The notes: generated by a model not told the origin, from the sequence alone. Counted from the first letter of the stretch, positions 20,764 to 33,141 are shown. The stretch is 64,000 nt of DNA from Pseudomonas rustica (GCF_018336155.1 NZ_JAGYHF010000004.1:461514-525513), one strand, 5' to 3'. A program made the numbers and translations.

Positions 20764-23472
20764 ATGGACCATCCCATGACCACTCAACCCGATCAAACCG
20801 CGCAGGATGAAACCCCACTCGCCAATCGCCCGCCGACGATCGTGGCCAGAACCGAGATGACCCACCCCGAAAATTACGACGGCGGCATCTCCATTGCTGC
20901 ACTCGCCCATGGTCTGCGAGTGGCCATCAATCCGTGGCTCAACATTGCCTACGACGATCTGGTCGAAATGTTCTGGGGCAACAGCGCGCATCCGGTCTGG
21001 AAAAAAGTCATCGACCGCGCCGAAGAATTGACCGAAGGCGTGCGATTCAATATCCCCAGCGGCTTCATCATCGATGGCGAGGCCACGCCGGTGTTCTATC
21101 GCGTGACCAAACTGCATCAGACGCCGGAGGACTCTACACCGCTATCGATTTACCTGGTCAAACTGACCCGCCCCGGCGGCGTGGACGATGACGGCGAAGG
21201 CAACGGCAATCCGGGGCTCAAGTATTCGTTTACGCCCGACATCTCCGGCGGCGTCACCAGCAACATCGCCAATCGCGGCGTGCAGATGCACATCGTGCCT
21301 TACCAAAATATCACCCGCTTTGATCGCATCGTCGCCCGCTGGGGTGATCAGGAAGTGGTGCATTATCCGGTGACGCAGGAGCAAATCACTGACCCGAACA
21401 ACCATCCGATCGTGCTGAATTTCACCAAAGCGGTTATCGAGAAAGCAGGCAACGGCGAACGACTGCCGGTTTCCTATCAAGTGATTGACCGCTGCGGCAA
21501 CTACCCGGACGAGCAGGATCCGTGGGCCAAAATTACGCAAGTGTTTGTCGATCTGGACGATCACCGTCTCGATGCGCCGGTTGCGCTCGTCGCCGGTCAA
21601 CCGGTTGAGCTGATCGAACTCGATGCCTTGGGCGAGGCCGATGTCACCGTGCGTGTCAATGCTCTTTCCCCGGATTTCGCAGCAAACGACTTAATCCGTA
21701 TGACCTGGACTGGCACACCGGCAGAAGGCGATCCGGTGATCGTCGGCCCACTGGATAAAACCGTGGGCGCGTTGCCCGGCGATTATGATTTCACCATCCC
21801 TAACGTCATGGTCAAAGCGATAGCCAAGGGCTGGGCAACCGTGGGTTATCTGCGTATTCGTGCCGGCGTGGCTGATCTACCGTCCAAAACTGCCAGCCTT
21901 AACGTCAAGGGTGAGATCCCTCAGTTAGTGGCGCCGAGTGTGAAGGAAGCCAACGGTACGCAACTTGACCCGATGAAGGTGCAGCAAAAACTGGTTGTGA
22001 TGTTGCCGCTGGGGACGCTGCTGCCGACAGATAAAGTCAGTGTGAGTTGGCTCGCGGCAGACGGTTCGCCGGCGGCGGCTTCACACACCACCCTGACTCG
22101 TCCGGTGAGTGAAAGCGGCATCGAGATCGAAATTCCTGTTTCGGTGATTGCCTACAACCTGGGTAAACCGGTGACGGTGATTTACAGCGTGACGCGCGGT
22201 ACTGCGGCGCCCAAGGATTCGTTGCCGTTGTTGCTGAACGTACTGCCAATTGCGGCGAGTGAGTTCAAGCGACCGACGATTCTGGTGGCAGATAACAATG
22301 GCGAAGGCCCGGTTCTGGATGTCACTGACCTCACGGACGGAGCAGCAGTGCGTATTGGTGTATGGCCGCATATCGCGGTGGGTCAATACGTTTGGCTGAC
22401 TCTGAAAGGCAAAAATGCTAATGGCGAACAGCATGACTTGTCGCTGTGGCTGCAACCTTCGGACGTTAGCGTCAACGCACGGTGGATCGCCGACGGGTTC
22501 ATTGATAAACCGGTGCCTTACAACTATTTGAAGAGTCTTGGGCACAACACTGAACTGAAAATTGAGTTCAAGGCATCGTTGAGCAAAAGCCAGGAAGAAA
22601 GTACGGCGCAGGCCTTCGTTGTACGGACTTACACGATCAAGTCGACGCCGACGATCACTTGGCTTAGAGGCTCGCCGAGTGGTCAGGATATTGCGCCGGA
22701 CGGCTTTACCCGGGAGACCAGCGTGACGCTGAGCGGCACGGCGAGCAAAGGGCAGCAGGTCGACGTATTGGATGGAGAGGATACTAAGGGACAGCCCATT
22801 GCTGATGCAGTGACAGGGATCTGGACTCAAACCATTGATGAACTGTCTGTGGCGCGGCACAGCTTAACCGCCAGAGCGATGGACGCTGGTGGAGCGACAT
22901 CCAAGGCATGGGTATTTACTGTTATTGGTGAGCTGAGCATTGATCGCCAACAGATGAACCTGAACGGGCTCTCCGTGAAAATGCCGGACTGGCCGAAGAC
23001 AGGTGAGGATTCAATTGGTAATACCCAAGTCCGTCAGCCAACGGGTGGGTTAGCACCGTACTTTTATGCCTCTAGTAATCAAGATATTGCTTCGGTCAGT
23101 TCAGAAGGGAAAGTGACGGGAAACAGGAATGGCGTTGTCACTATTACTGTTTCTGACTCAGCTGGAGCCGCTGTGAGTTATACCGTCGCGGTGACTAATG
23201 TCTATCGTTTGAGGTTGAATGAAACCCCCATGACTGCACGGCAGGCTGTTGAGTGGAGAGAGAGTCTGGCCAACGCGATCCCCTGCACTGATACAGCATT
23301 GTTTGATTTAGACCTTGTACATGGGAAACCTCTACCAATTTCCACCGATCTCTGGCAGTGCACATTAAGCGGCTGTCCCGATCCATATTTTCCGGCATTT
23401 AGAAACCCAGGGAGTGTAGGTTGCCGTTATGGATTATATGAATTTGCAGCATGGTGCATGCAGTCAACGTGA
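20764..23472 (+). CDS. Ig-like repeat protein, copy 1 (function unknown)
   Basis: A 902-aa protein I cannot assign to a named function. It has no signal peptide or membrane segment. It consists of beta-rich modules of about 110 residues (e.g. VTVRVNALSPDFAANDLIRM and [20 protein letters not shown], each ending near [14 protein letters not shown] strands). A Big_2-like bacterial Ig domain follows (IASVSSEGKVTGNRNGVVTI, about 770-805). The last 85 residues hold five cysteines (IPC, WQC, GC, GC, WC) conserved in copy 2. ATG at 20764 or 20776 could be the start; neither has a strong ribosome site. Surface or secreted location is only inferred from the Ig-like domains. A terminator follows at 23513. 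Confidence 0.8.
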   Translation: MDHPMTTQPDQTAQDETPLANRPPTIVARTEMTHPENYDGGISIAALAHGLRVAINPWLNIAYDDLVEMFWGNSAHPVWKKVIDRAEELTEGVRFNIPSGFIIDGEATPVFYRVTKLHQTPEDSTPLSIYLVKLTRPGGVDDDGEGNGNPGLKYSFTPDISGGVTSNIANRGVQMHIVPYQNITRFDRIVARWGDQEVVHYPVTQEQITDPNNHPIVLNFTKAVIEKAGNGERLPVSYQVIDRCGNYPDEQDPWAKITQVFVDLDDHRLDAPVALVAGQPVELIELDALGEADVTVRVNALSPDFAANDLIRMTWTGTPAEGDPVIVGPLDKTVGALPGDYDFTIPNVMVKAIAKGWATVGYLRIRAGVADLPSKTASLNVKGEIPQLVAPSVKEANGTQLDPMKVQQKLVVMLPLGTLLPTDKVSVSWLAADGSPAAASHTTLTRPVSESGIEIEIPVSVIAYNLGKPVTVIYSVTRGTAAPKDSLPLLLNVLPIAASEFKRPTILVADNNGEGPVLDVTDLTDGAAVRIGVWPHIAVGQYVWLTLKGKNANGEQHDLSLWLQPSDVSVNARWIADGFIDKPVPYNYLKSLGHNTELKIEFKASLSKSQEESTAQAFVVRTYTIKSTPTITWLRGSPSGQDIAPDGFTRETSVTLSGTASKGQQVDVLDGEDTKGQPIADAVTGIWTQTIDELSVARHSLTARAMDAGGATSKAWVFTVIGELSIDRQQMNLNGLSVKMPDWPKTGEDSIGNTQVRQPTGGLAPYFYASSNQDIASVSSEGKVTGNRNGVVTITVSDSAGAAVSYTVAVTNVYRLRLNETPMTARQAVEWRESLANAIPCTDTALFDLDLVHGKPLPISTDLWQCTLSGCPDPYFPAFRNPGSVGCRYGLYEFAAWCMQST

Positions 23473-23512
23473 TCGGGTAACATTTAATAATTAGTCAGGT
23501 GTAATTGCCAAA

Positions 23513-23545
23513 AAAACAAAACCCGCACAAGGCGGGTTTTGTTTT
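23513..23545. terminator. Bidirectional terminator after Ig-like gene 1
   Basis: Perfect 14-bp stem AAAACAAAACCCGC / GCGGGTTTTGTTTT with a 5-base loop; T-runs on both strands. An identical hairpin lies at 26599-26631, between the second copy and intact cysS. Confidence 0.9.
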
Positions 23546-23560
23546 GCAGCAATAAAGCAA

Positions 23561-23721
23561 TCAGTCAGCCAAACGCCAGGTAGTCCCACCCTTGCCGTCT
23601 TCCAACACCACACCCATCGCCGTCAACTGATCACTAATCCGGTCCGACTCAGCCCAATCCTTCCCGGCCCGAGCCGCCAGACGCGCAGCAATCAGCGCAT
23701 CAACTTCAGCCGCATCAACCC
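23561..23721 (-). pseudogene. cysS 3' fragment, produced by the tandem duplication
   Basis: Encodes the last ~53 residues of cysteinyl-tRNA synthetase ([20 protein letters not shown] through to [10 protein letters not shown] and stop) with a few mismatches to the intact gene at 26647. The fragment lacks HIGH, KMSKS and any start; homology stops near 23721. It is a relic of the duplication and not a functional gene. Confidence 0.9.
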
Positions 23722-23755
23722 GCAGACAGTCCTTGTCCCCCGACCATTCGTCGCC

Positions 23756-23773
23756 ACTGTCAGATCTGACAGT
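23756..23773. promoter_or_regulatory. 18-bp perfect palindrome upstream of Ig-like gene 2
   Basis: Identical to the palindrome at 20682-20699 and at the same distance from the start codon. Confidence 0.5.
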
Positions 23774-23837
23774 AGCCGCCCCGCCCTCCTTTCCCGCCTG
23801 ATACCCCCACAGCCAATACCGGCCACGTCGTTCGCTG

Positions 23838-26552
23838 ATGGACCATCCCATGACCACTCAACCCGATCAAACCGCGCAGGATGAAACCCCACTCGCCAAT
23901 CGCCCGCCGACGATCGTGGCCAGAACCGAGATGACCCACCCCGAAAATTACGACGGTGGCATCTCCATTGCTGCACTCGCCCACGGTCTGCGAGTGGCCA
24001 TCAATCCGTGGCTCAACATTGCCTACGACGATCTGGTCGAAATGTTCTGGGGCAACAGCGCGCATCCGGTCTGGAAAAAAGTCATCGACCGCGCCGAAGA
24101 ATTGACCGAAGGCGTGCGATTCAATATCCCCAGCGGCTTCATCATCGATGGCGAGGCCACGCCGGTGTTCTACCGCGTGACCAAACTGCATCAGACGCCG
24201 GAGGACTCTACACCGCTATCGATTTACCTGGTCAAACTGACCCGCCCCGGCGGCGTGGACGACGACGGCGAGGGCAATGGAAATCCGGGGCTCAGGTATT
24301 CGTTTACGCCCGACATCTCCGGCGGGGTCACCAGCAACATCGCCAATCGTGGCGTGCAGATGCTCATTTCTCCGTATGAGAACATCACACGCTTCGACCG
24401 TATCGTCGCGCGTTGGGGCGATCAAGAGGTGATTCACTACCCTGTGACACAGGAGCAAATTACAGATCCGGTCAAGCACCCCATCGTGCTGACCTTCACC
24501 AAGGAGATTATTGAAAAGGCCGGTAACGGTGCGCGGCTGCCGGTTTCCTATCAAGTGATTGACCGCTGCGGCAACTACCCCGATGAGCGAGATCCGTGGG
24601 CCAAAATTACGCAAGTGTTTGTCGATCTGGACGATCACCGTCTCGATGCGCCGGTTGCGCTCGTCGCCGGTCAACCCGTTGAGCTGATCGAACTCGATGC
24701 CTTGGGCGAGGCCGATGTCACTGTGCGGGTGCACGTCCTTAGCCCGGATTTCGTGGCGGGCGACACGGTTCGTCTGACCTGGACAGGCACGCCCGCTGAG
24801 GGGGATCCGGTGATCGTCGGGCCACTGGACAAACGTGTCGACGGGTTGCCCGCGTCTCTGGACTTCACCATCCCTAACGTCATGGTCAAAGCGATCGCCA
24901 AGGGTTGGGCAACCGTGGGTTATCTGCGTATTCGCACGGGCGTGGCTGATCTGCCGTCCAAAACTGCCAGCCTTAACGTCAAGGGTGAGATTCCTCAGTT
25001 AGTGGCGCCGAGCGTGAAGGAAGCCAGCGGTACGCAACTTGATCCGATGAAGGTGCAGCAAAAGCTGGTTGTGATGTTGCCACTGGGGACGTTGCTGCCG
25101 ACAGATAAAGTCAGTGTGAGTTGGCTCGCGGCAGACGGTTCGCCGGCGGCCGGCTCGCACACCACCCTGACTCGTCCGGTGAGTGAAAGCGGGATCGAGA
25201 TCGAAATTCCTGTTTCGGTGATTGCCTACAACCTGGGCAAACCGGTGACGGTGATTTACAGCGTGACGCGGGGTTCGGCGGCGCCCAAGGACTCGCTGCC
25301 GTTGATCCTGAATGTGTTGCCGATTGCGGCGACTGAATTTAAACGCCCAATGATTCGTGAAGCAGATAACAACGGTGAAGGGCCGGTGCTGGATTTGACG
25401 AAGGGCGCGACCGTTCGAATAGGCGTATGGCCTCACATCGCTGTAGGCCAATACGCCTGGTTGGCATTGAAAGGCAAGAACGCTTCCGGGGGAAGTCACG
25501 ATCTGACAATGTGGAGCCAACCCTCTATCGCCAGCGTCAATCAGCAGTGGATCAACAGAGGTTATTACGACGAGACCGTGCGTAATGATTATTTGATCGG
25601 TCTTGGAAACAACACCGAATTGCACGTTCATTTCAAAGCGTCGCTGAGCAAAAGCCAGGAAGAAAGTACAGCTCAGACATTTGAGATCCGTACTTACACG
25701 GTAAAGGCGATTGAGCTGATAAAACCGACAATTACCTCGGTTAGAGGGACATCAAGCGGGCAGGAGATTCCGTCCGGCAGTTTTACGACTGAAACCAGCG
25801 TGACATTGACCGGTATGGCGAGCGCCAGACAACAGGTCGATGTTCGTGACGGAGAAATCTCGAAAGGTAAGCCAACAGCAGATCCGCTGACACGGATCTG
25901 GACGCAGACCATTGATAACCTTGCACTGGCCCCACACAGTTTAACGGCACGAGCCCTTTATGGTTCTGGAGAAGTGTCGGCACAGAGGAATTTCACGGTT
26001 ATGGAGGCACTGGTCATTGATCGTCAGCCGATGATCTTGAATGGGCTGTCGGTAAAAATGCCGGAGTGGCCAACGACGGGTCAGGATTCCATTGGTAATA
26101 CTCAGGTGCGCCAACCGTCTAAAGGGTTGTCGCCCTATTCTTATGCGTCTAGTGATTCGACTGTTGCTTCGGTTTCGAGCGATGGGAAGGTGACGGGGAA
26201 TAACAATGGTAGTGCGTTTATTGTCGTGCTTGATTCAGGCGGGCAGTCTGCGACTTATAGTGTCTCGGTTAGCAATGTGTATCGTTTGAGGATCAATGAG
26301 CAACCCATGAATGCGCTGCAAGCTGTTGAATGGAGGGAGAGCTTGGCTGACGCTGTACCCTGCAGGGATGCGGCAATCTTTGATTTGGTGCGTGTACATG
26401 GTAAACCTCTCCCAACTTCAACAGCTCTCTGGCAATGCGTAACAGGCGGCTGTCCCGAACCATATTTTCCAGGTTACGATAATAGTTGGGGACATATAAC
26501 ATGTATTAAAGGGGCATATGAGCTTGCAGCTTGGTGTATTCAACCAACTTAG
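23838..26552 (+). CDS. Ig-like repeat protein, copy 2 (function unknown)
   Basis: A 904-aa paralogue of the preceding gene, with the same domain order. The first ~150 residues are identical apart from one K/R change. Differences then occur in patches (e.g. [12 protein letters not shown] against [23 protein letters not shown] against DLIRMTWTGTP) and become frequent in the last third. The Big_2-like domain ([20 protein letters not shown]) and the five C-terminal cysteines are kept. A short deletion at [13 protein letters not shown] and a few small insertions distinguish it. Both copies are full length, suggesting both are, or recently were, under selection. No export signal is visible. Confidence 0.8.
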   Translation: MDHPMTTQPDQTAQDETPLANRPPTIVARTEMTHPENYDGGISIAALAHGLRVAINPWLNIAYDDLVEMFWGNSAHPVWKKVIDRAEELTEGVRFNIPSGFIIDGEATPVFYRVTKLHQTPEDSTPLSIYLVKLTRPGGVDDDGEGNGNPGLRYSFTPDISGGVTSNIANRGVQMLISPYENITRFDRIVARWGDQEVIHYPVTQEQITDPVKHPIVLTFTKEIIEKAGNGARLPVSYQVIDRCGNYPDERDPWAKITQVFVDLDDHRLDAPVALVAGQPVELIELDALGEADVTVRVHVLSPDFVAGDTVRLTWTGTPAEGDPVIVGPLDKRVDGLPASLDFTIPNVMVKAIAKGWATVGYLRIRTGVADLPSKTASLNVKGEIPQLVAPSVKEASGTQLDPMKVQQKLVVMLPLGTLLPTDKVSVSWLAADGSPAAGSHTTLTRPVSESGIEIEIPVSVIAYNLGKPVTVIYSVTRGSAAPKDSLPLILNVLPIAATEFKRPMIREADNNGEGPVLDLTKGATVRIGVWPHIAVGQYAWLALKGKNASGGSHDLTMWSQPSIASVNQQWINRGYYDETVRNDYLIGLGNNTELHVHFKASLSKSQEESTAQTFEIRTYTVKAIELIKPTITSVRGTSSGQEIPSGSFTTETSVTLTGMASARQQVDVRDGEISKGKPTADPLTRIWTQTIDNLALAPHSLTARALYGSGEVSAQRNFTVMEALVIDRQPMILNGLSVKMPEWPTTGQDSIGNTQVRQPSKGLSPYSYASSDSTVASVSSDGKVTGNNNGSAFIVVLDSGGQSATYSVSVSNVYRLRINEQPMNALQAVEWRESLADAVPCRDAAIFDLVRVHGKPLPTSTALWQCVTGGCPEPYFPGYDNSWGHITCIKGAYELAAWCIQPT

Positions 26553-26598
26553 TTCTGATGTGACTAAAAGCTGAGTCAGACACTATTTAACCCTCAAA

Positions 26599-26631
26599 AA
26601 AACAAAACCCGCACAAGGCGGGTTTTGTTTT
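26599..26631. terminator. Bidirectional terminator between Ig-like gene 2 and cysS
   Basis: Same 14-bp stem and loop as at 23513-23545. It serves the convergent cysS transcript as well. Confidence 0.9.
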
Positions 26632-26646
26632 GCAGCAATAAAGCAA

Positions 26647-28029
26647 TCAGTCAGCCAAACGCCAAGTAGTCCCACCCTTGCCGTCTTCCAACACAACACC
26701 CATCGCCGTCAACTGATCACGAATCCGATCCGACTCAGCCCAATCCTTCCCGGCCCGAGCCGCCAGACGCGCAGCAATCAGCGCATCAACTTCAGCCGCA
26801 TCGACACGCCCTTCAGCGCCCGCCTGCAGGAAGTCATCGGCTTCCAATTGCAACACACCCAACACGCTCGCCAGCTCTTTCAGACGCGCCGCCAGACCCG
26901 CCGCTGCATCGAGATCGCTCTCACGCAGGCGGTTGATCTCACGCACCATCTCAAACAGCACCGCGCACGCTTCCGGGGTACCGAAGTCGTCGTTCATCAC
27001 GGTAGTGAAGCGTTCAACAAACGCTTCGCCGCCCGCCGGTGCAACGGTCGGCAAGCCTTTGAGCGCGTGGTAGAAACGCTCGAGTGCGCCTTTGGCGTCC
27101 TTGAGGTTGTCTTCCGAGTAGTTGATCGCGCTGCGGTAGTGGCTCGACACCAGCAGGTAACGCACGACTTCCGGGTGGTATTTTTCCAGCACGTCGCGAA
27201 TGGTGAAGAAGTTGTTCAAGGACTTGGACATCTTCTCGCCATTGATGCGAATCATGCCGCAATGCATCCACGCGTTGGCGTAGGTCTTGCCGGTGGCCGC
27301 TTCGCTCTGGGCGATTTCGTTTTCGTGGTGCGGGAACTCGAGGTCGCTGCCGCCGCCATGAATGTCGAAGGTCTCGCCGAGGCAGCAGGTGGACATCACC
27401 GAGCACTCGATGTGCCAGCCCGGACGCCCGGCGCCCCACGGCGATTCCCAGCTTGGCTCGCCCGGTTTGGTGGCTTTCCACAGCACGAAGTCCAACGGAT
27501 CCTGCTTGGCTTCGTCGACTTCAATACGCGCGCCGATGCGCAGGTCTTCGATTTTCTTGCGCGACAGTTTGCCGTAGCCCATGAACTTGGCGACGCGGTA
27601 GTACACGTCGCCATTGCCCGGGGCGTAGGCGTAACCCTTGTCGATCAAGGTCTGGATCATGCTCAGCATGCCCGGAATATGATCGGTGGCACGCGGCTCC
27701 ATGTCCGGTTTGAGGATGTTGAGACGCGCCTCGTCCTCGTGCATCGCGGTGATCATGCGCTCGGTCAGCGCGTCGTACGGCTCGCCGTTTTCGCGGGCAC
27801 GATTGATGATCTTGTCTTCAATGTCGGTGATGTTGCGCACGTACGTCAGGTTGTAACCGCTGAAGCGCAACCAGCGGGTCACCAGGTCGAACGCGACCAT
27901 GCTGCGGCCGTGGCCGATGTGGCAGTAGTCATACACGGTCATCCCGCAGACGTACATGCGCACATTGTTGCCATCCAGCGGTTTGAAGACTTGTTTGCTC
28001 TTGGTGAGCGTGTTGTAAATCGTCAGCAC
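26647..28029 (-). CDS. cysS: Cysteinyl-tRNA synthetase
   Basis: Charges tRNA-Cys in the cytoplasm. The 460-aa length equals the E. coli enzyme (461). The start is a GTG at 28029 (reading [15 protein letters not shown]) with AAGGA at 8-9 bases; the open frame extends 14 codons further without support. Visible motifs are the zinc ligand in [14 protein letters not shown] in CHIGHGRS, a second zinc cysteine in IECSVMS, HHENE, and KMSKS in [10 protein letters not shown]. It follows glnS by 22 bases and is probably cotranscribed. Its 3' end is duplicated at 23561-23721. Confidence 0.97.
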   Translation of the reverse strand: MLTIYNTLTKSKQVFKPLDGNNVRMYVCGMTVYDYCHIGHGRSMVAFDLVTRWLRFSGYNLTYVRNITDIEDKIINRARENGEPYDALTERMITAMHEDEARLNILKPDMEPRATDHIPGMLSMIQTLIDKGYAYAPGNGDVYYRVAKFMGYGKLSRKKIEDLRIGARIEVDEAKQDPLDFVLWKATKPGEPSWESPWGAGRPGWHIECSVMSTCCLGETFDIHGGGSDLEFPHHENEIAQSEAATGKTYANAWMHCGMIRINGEKMSKSLNNFFTIRDVLEKYHPEVVRYLLVSSHYRSAINYSEDNLKDAKGALERFYHALKGLPTVAPAGGEAFVERFTTVMNDDFGTPEACAVLFEMVREINRLRESDLDAAAGLAARLKELASVLGVLQLEADDFLQAGAEGRVDAAEVDALIAARLAARAGKDWAESDRIRDQLTAMGVVLEDGKGGTTWRLAD

Positions 28030-28051
28030 TTTTAATTTCCTTGACGCTGAA

Positions 28052-29749
<1,698 letters not shown>

Positions 29750-29998
29750 AGGATCCTTGACTTACAGGTGCGCGGCCGCAGTGGGGGCCAGACAAAACAA
29801 AGCCGCTATCATAGCCGATGCTGTCAAGGGGCTGACAGAGCAGGCCCTATAAAGGCATGCATTTAATCGCCGGGATTTGAAAAACTGCCTCGAAATTCGC
29901 GCCTGTCACGCTAAACTGCGCACCTTGGCCCACGCTGGCTGAACCGGTTTGGGGGCTCGATGTCCCAAAACCACGAATTCCTCTAAAGAGAAGCGATC

Positions 29999-30505
29999 AT
30001 GACTCAAGTCAAACTGACCACCAACCATGGCGACATCGTCATCGAACTGAACGCTGACAAGGCGCCGATCACCGTCGCCAACTTCATCGAGTACGTGAAA
30101 GCCGGTCACTACGAAAACACTGTTTTCCACCGTGTCATCGGTAACTTCATGATCCAGGGCGGCGGTTTCGAGCCAGGCATGAAAGAAAAGAAAGACAAGC
30201 GTCCAAGCATCCAGAACGAAGCTGACAACGGTCTTTCCAATGACAAGTACACCGTTGCCATGGCCCGCACCATGGAGCCGCATTCGGCTTCCGCGCAGTT
30301 CTTCATTAACGTTGCCGACAACTCTTTCCTCAACCACAGCGGCAAGAACACTCAGGGCTGGGGTTACGCGGTATTCGGTAAAGTGACCGCCGGCACCGAC
30401 GTTGTCGACAAGATCAAAGGCGTGTCGACCACCATGAAGTCCGGCCACCAGGACGTACCAGCAGACGACGTGATCATCGAGAAAGCCGAGATCATCGAAG
30501 CGTGA
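29999..30505 (+). CDS. ppiB: Cytoplasmic peptidyl-prolyl cis-trans isomerase B (cyclophilin)
   Basis: A 168-aa cyclophilin without a signal peptide, so cytoplasmic. Characteristic phrases are [20 protein letters not shown] (with the catalytic FHR), NFMIQGGGF and the [15 protein letters not shown] core. AAAGAGAAG precedes the ATG. Its stop overlaps the lpxH start (GTGA), so lpxH is translationally coupled to it, an arrangement usual in Pseudomonas. Confidence 0.96.
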   Translation: MTQVKLTTNHGDIVIELNADKAPITVANFIEYVKAGHYENTVFHRVIGNFMIQGGGFEPGMKEKKDKRPSIQNEADNGLSNDKYTVAMARTMEPHSASAQFFINVADNSFLNHSGKNTQGWGYAVFGKVTAGTDVVDKIKGVSTTMKSGHQDVPADDVIIEKAEIIEA

Positions 30506-31248
30506 TATTGCTGATTTCAGACTTGCATCTGGAAGAGGAGCGCCCGGACATTACCCGGGCGTTTCTGGATTTGCTCGCCGGACGCGCCCGCTCGGCGAGT
30601 GCGTTGTACATTCTTGGCGACTTCTTTGAAGCGTGGATTGGCGACGACGCCATGACGCCCTTCCAGCGTTCCATCTGCCAGGCCCTGCGCCAATTGAGCG
30701 ACAGCGGCACGGCGATTTTTCTGATGCACGGCAATCGCGACTTCATGCTCGGCAAGGCGTTCTGCAAAGAAGCCGGCTGCACGCTGCTGAAAGACCCGAG
30801 TGTCGTGCAGTTTTACGGCGAGCCGGTGCTGTTGATGCACGGCGACAGCCTCTGCACCCGCGACGTCGGCTATATGAAGCTGCGCCGCTACCTGCGCAAC
30901 CCGCTCACGCTGTTTATCCTGCGCAATCTACCGCTGAGCAGCCGCCATAAACTGGCGCGCAAACTGCGCAGCGAGAGCAAGGCGCAGACGCGGATGAAGG
31001 CCAATGACATTGTTGATGTTACGCCGGAGGAGATTCCGCGGATCATGCAGGAGTTTGGCGTGAAAACCCTGATCCACGGCCACACCCATCGCCCGGCGAT
31101 TCACAAGTTGCAGATCGGTGATGAAGCGGCGAAGCGGATTGTGCTGGGGGATTGGGATCGTCAGGGTTGGGCGTTGCAGGTGGATGAGAGCGGCTATGCG
31201 CTGGCGCCGTTCGATTTCGCCCCACCGCTGGCATTGCCGCACGGCTGA
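30502..31248 (+). CDS. lpxH: UDP-2,3-diacylglucosamine diphosphatase (lipid A pathway)
   Basis: Peripheral inner-membrane hydrolase that converts UDP-2,3-diacylglucosamine to lipid X in lipid A synthesis. The 248-aa protein carries the calcineurin-like metallophosphatase motifs: SDLHLE (residues 6-11), [22 protein letters not shown] and [10 protein letters not shown]. It starts with GTG at 30502 in the ppiB stop. The stop is followed within 10 bases by a MITE-like repeat. Confidence 0.95.
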   Translation: MILLISDLHLEEERPDITRAFLDLLAGRARSASALYILGDFFEAWIGDDAMTPFQRSICQALRQLSDSGTAIFLMHGNRDFMLGKAFCKEAGCTLLKDPSVVQFYGEPVLLMHGDSLCTRDVGYMKLRRYLRNPLTLFILRNLPLSSRHKLARKLRSESKAQTRMKANDIVDVTPEEIPRIMQEFGVKTLIHGHTHRPAIHKLQIGDEAAKRIVLGDWDRQGWALQVDESGYALAPFDFAPPLALPHG

Positions 31249-31257
31249 AGATCGCCA

Positions 31258-31408
31258 CCCCCTCACCCCAGCCCTCTCCCGAGGGAGAGGGAGCCGATTT
31301 GTGGGCTTTTCAAAACCTGAGTTCGACTCGGTATTGCAAGTCGGTGTAGTTCAAACATCCATCTCGGTCAGTCCCCTCTCCCTCCGGGAGAGGGTTAGGG
31401 TGAGGGGC
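31258..31408. repeat. MITE-like element (CCCTCACCC...GGGTGAGGG), full copy
   Basis: About 150 bases with inverted ends CCCCCTCACCCCAGCCCTCT and GGGAGAGGGTTAGGGTGAGG, between the convergent lpxH and emrB genes. It is shorter than the copy at 6270 and differs in the interior. Confidence 0.7.
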
Positions 31409-31416
31409 TTTTGACC

Positions 31417-32946
31417 TCAGTGCCCCGAAGCGGCAGGCCCTGCCTTCGCGGCAAACGGCGGCTTCGCCAGCCACACAATCAAAATCAACCCCATAAACCC
31501 CCACCCCAGCAGCGTGAAGTAATCCACGGTCGACAGCATGTACGCCTGACTGGTCAGCACATGATCCAGTTGCGCATACGCCGGGTTGCTCGCCCCGCCC
31601 AACTGGTTCAGCGCCTCCCGCGTCGCCGGTTCATACGTACTGATGCTCTCGCTCATATACGCATGATGCTGGTCAGCCCGACGAATCCAGATCCAGGTAG
31701 TCAGCGAAGCCGCGAAGCTGCCGCCCAACGTCCGCAGGAATGTGGCAAGACCGGCGCCGTCGGCGATCTGGTTTGGTGGCAAGTCCGACATCAGAATGCT
31801 CAGGGTCGGCATGAAGAACAGCGCCACGCCAATGCCCATGAACAGTTGCACCAGCGCGATATGCTGGAAATCGACTTCGTTGGTGAACTCGGCGCGCATA
31901 AAGCAGCTCAAGCCAATCGCCAAAAACGCGATGCCGGCCAGTAATCGCAAGTCGAACTTGTGCGCGTACTTGCCGACAAACGGCGACAGCAGCACCGGCA
32001 GAATCCCGATCGGCGCCACGGCCAGACCGGCCCAGGTCGCGGTGTAGCCCATTTGCGTCTGCAACCACTGCGGCAGGATCAGGTTGATACCGAAGAAGCC
32101 GGCGTAACCCAACACCAGCACCAGCGTGCCGATGCGGAAGTTGCGGTAAGCGAACAGCCGCAGATTCACCACCGGGTGGCGGTCGGTCATTTCCCAGATC
32201 ACGAACACCGCCAGCGCCACCACGGAAATCGCCGCGCCGATAATGATGAAATTCGACTCAAACCAGTCGAGGTCGTTGCCCTTGTCGAGGATCACCTGCA
32301 ACGCGCCGACGCCGATGATCAGCGTGATCAGACCGACGTAGTCCATCGGCTGACGGCTGGTTTCCACCGGACGTTTGGCCAGTTGCGAACGCACCACCAT
32401 CACCGCAAAAATCCCGATTGGCACGTTAATGAAGAAGATCCACGGCCAGCTGTAGCTGTCAGTAATCCAGCCACCGAGAATGGGGCCTGCAATCGGCGCG
32501 ACCACCGTGACCATCGCCAATAACGCGAGGGCCATGCCTCGCTTCGCGGGGGGATAGACCGCGATCAACAGGGTTTGCGTCATCGGATAGAGCGGCCCGG
32601 CGACCAGGCCTTGCAGAACGCGGAAGCCGATCAGTTCTGGCATCGACGTCGAGATACCGCAGAGAAACGAGGCCAGCACGAACAGAATCGTGGCCCAGAG
32701 AAACAGTTTCACCTCACCGAAACGCCGACTGAGCCAACCGGTCAACGGCAGCGCAATCGCGTTACTCACGGCAAACGAAGTGATCACCCAAGTGCCCTGC
32801 TCCGAACTCACTCCGAGGTTGCCGGAAATCGTCGGCAACGCCACGTTGGCGATGGTGGTGTCGAGCACTTGCATGAACGTCGCCAGCGACAGACCGATGG
32901 TGCTGAGCAACAGGCTGGGCGGCGTGAAAGAAGCGTTATTGCTCAT
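31417..32946 (-). CDS. emrB: EmrB/QacA-family drug efflux transporter (DHA2, 14 TMS)
   Basis: A 509-aa proton-driven inner-membrane exporter with about 14 hydrophobic segments. The DHA2 signature is visible as LDTTIANVALPTI near residues 28-40, followed by the WVITSFAVSNAIALPLTGWL helix and the LSRRFGEVKLF loop. With the adaptor and outer-membrane protein upstream on the same strand it makes an EmrAB-TolC type pump. It is separated from emrA by a 259-base gap holding an inverted repeat, so it may be less strongly expressed than emrA or have its own promoter. The drug range cannot be read from sequence. Confidence 0.92.
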   Translation of the reverse strand: MSNNASFTPPSLLLSTIGLSLATFMQVLDTTIANVALPTISGNLGVSSEQGTWVITSFAVSNAIALPLTGWLSRRFGEVKLFLWATILFVLASFLCGISTSMPELIGFRVLQGLVAGPLYPMTQTLLIAVYPPAKRGMALALLAMVTVVAPIAGPILGGWITDSYSWPWIFFINVPIGIFAVMVVRSQLAKRPVETSRQPMDYVGLITLIIGVGALQVILDKGNDLDWFESNFIIIGAAISVVALAVFVIWEMTDRHPVVNLRLFAYRNFRIGTLVLVLGYAGFFGINLILPQWLQTQMGYTATWAGLAVAPIGILPVLLSPFVGKYAHKFDLRLLAGIAFLAIGLSCFMRAEFTNEVDFQHIALVQLFMGIGVALFFMPTLSILMSDLPPNQIADGAGLATFLRTLGGSFAASLTTWIWIRRADQHHAYMSESISTYEPATREALNQLGGASNPAYAQLDHVLTSQAYMLSTVDYFTLLGWGFMGLILIVWLAKPPFAAKAGPAASGH

Positions 32947-33035
32947 CGCGAATCCTTTGAAACCGGGTTGACGCTGCGTCTGTTACAGACGCGGCTGCCC
33001 ATGCGGAAAACAATCTATGGGATAAGGAAAACTAC

Positions 33036-33141
33036 TGTGGCGAGGGGATTTATCCCCGTTGGACTGCGCAGCAGTCCCGTCTTTTCCTGATCCAAAGAGG
33101 GGTCGCTGCGCGACCCAACGGGGATAAACCCCCTCGCCACA
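33036..33141. repeat. Inverted repeat of the TGTGGCGAGGGGATTTATCC family
   Basis: Ends TGTGGCGAGGGG and CCCCTCGCCACA with an inner pair around GTTGGACTGCGCAGCAGTCC. It lies within the efflux operon, between emrA and emrB. Confidence 0.8.

Larger units (their letters stand above)
20666..23721. repeat. Tandem duplication, left unit (Ig-like gene plus cysS 3' fragment)
   Basis: Sequence from 20666 recurs from 23740, an offset of 3074. The unit carries an 18-bp palindrome, a ~900-codon Ig-like gene, a terminator hairpin and about 160 bases of the cysS 3' end. The right unit keeps the intact cysS, so this left copy holds the duplicated fragment. Confidence 0.85.
23740..26810. repeat. Tandem duplication, right unit
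   Basis: Second copy of the 3.07-kb unit. It begins with the same bases as 20666 (CCGACCATTCGTCGCCACTG). It is joined to the left unit through about 18 bases (23722-23739) not matched in either flank. Its right end merges into the complete cysS gene. Confidence 0.85.

Noticed and set aside
22081..22860. 259-codon frame antisense to Ig-like gene 1
   Set aside because: The corresponding frame in copy 2 is different in length and start, showing it is not conserved as a protein.
23561..23857. 98-codon frame containing the cysS C-terminus
   Set aside because: Its N-terminal part is antisense to the Ig-like gene start and its C-terminal part is a duplicated cysS fragment; no promoter or start site supports it.
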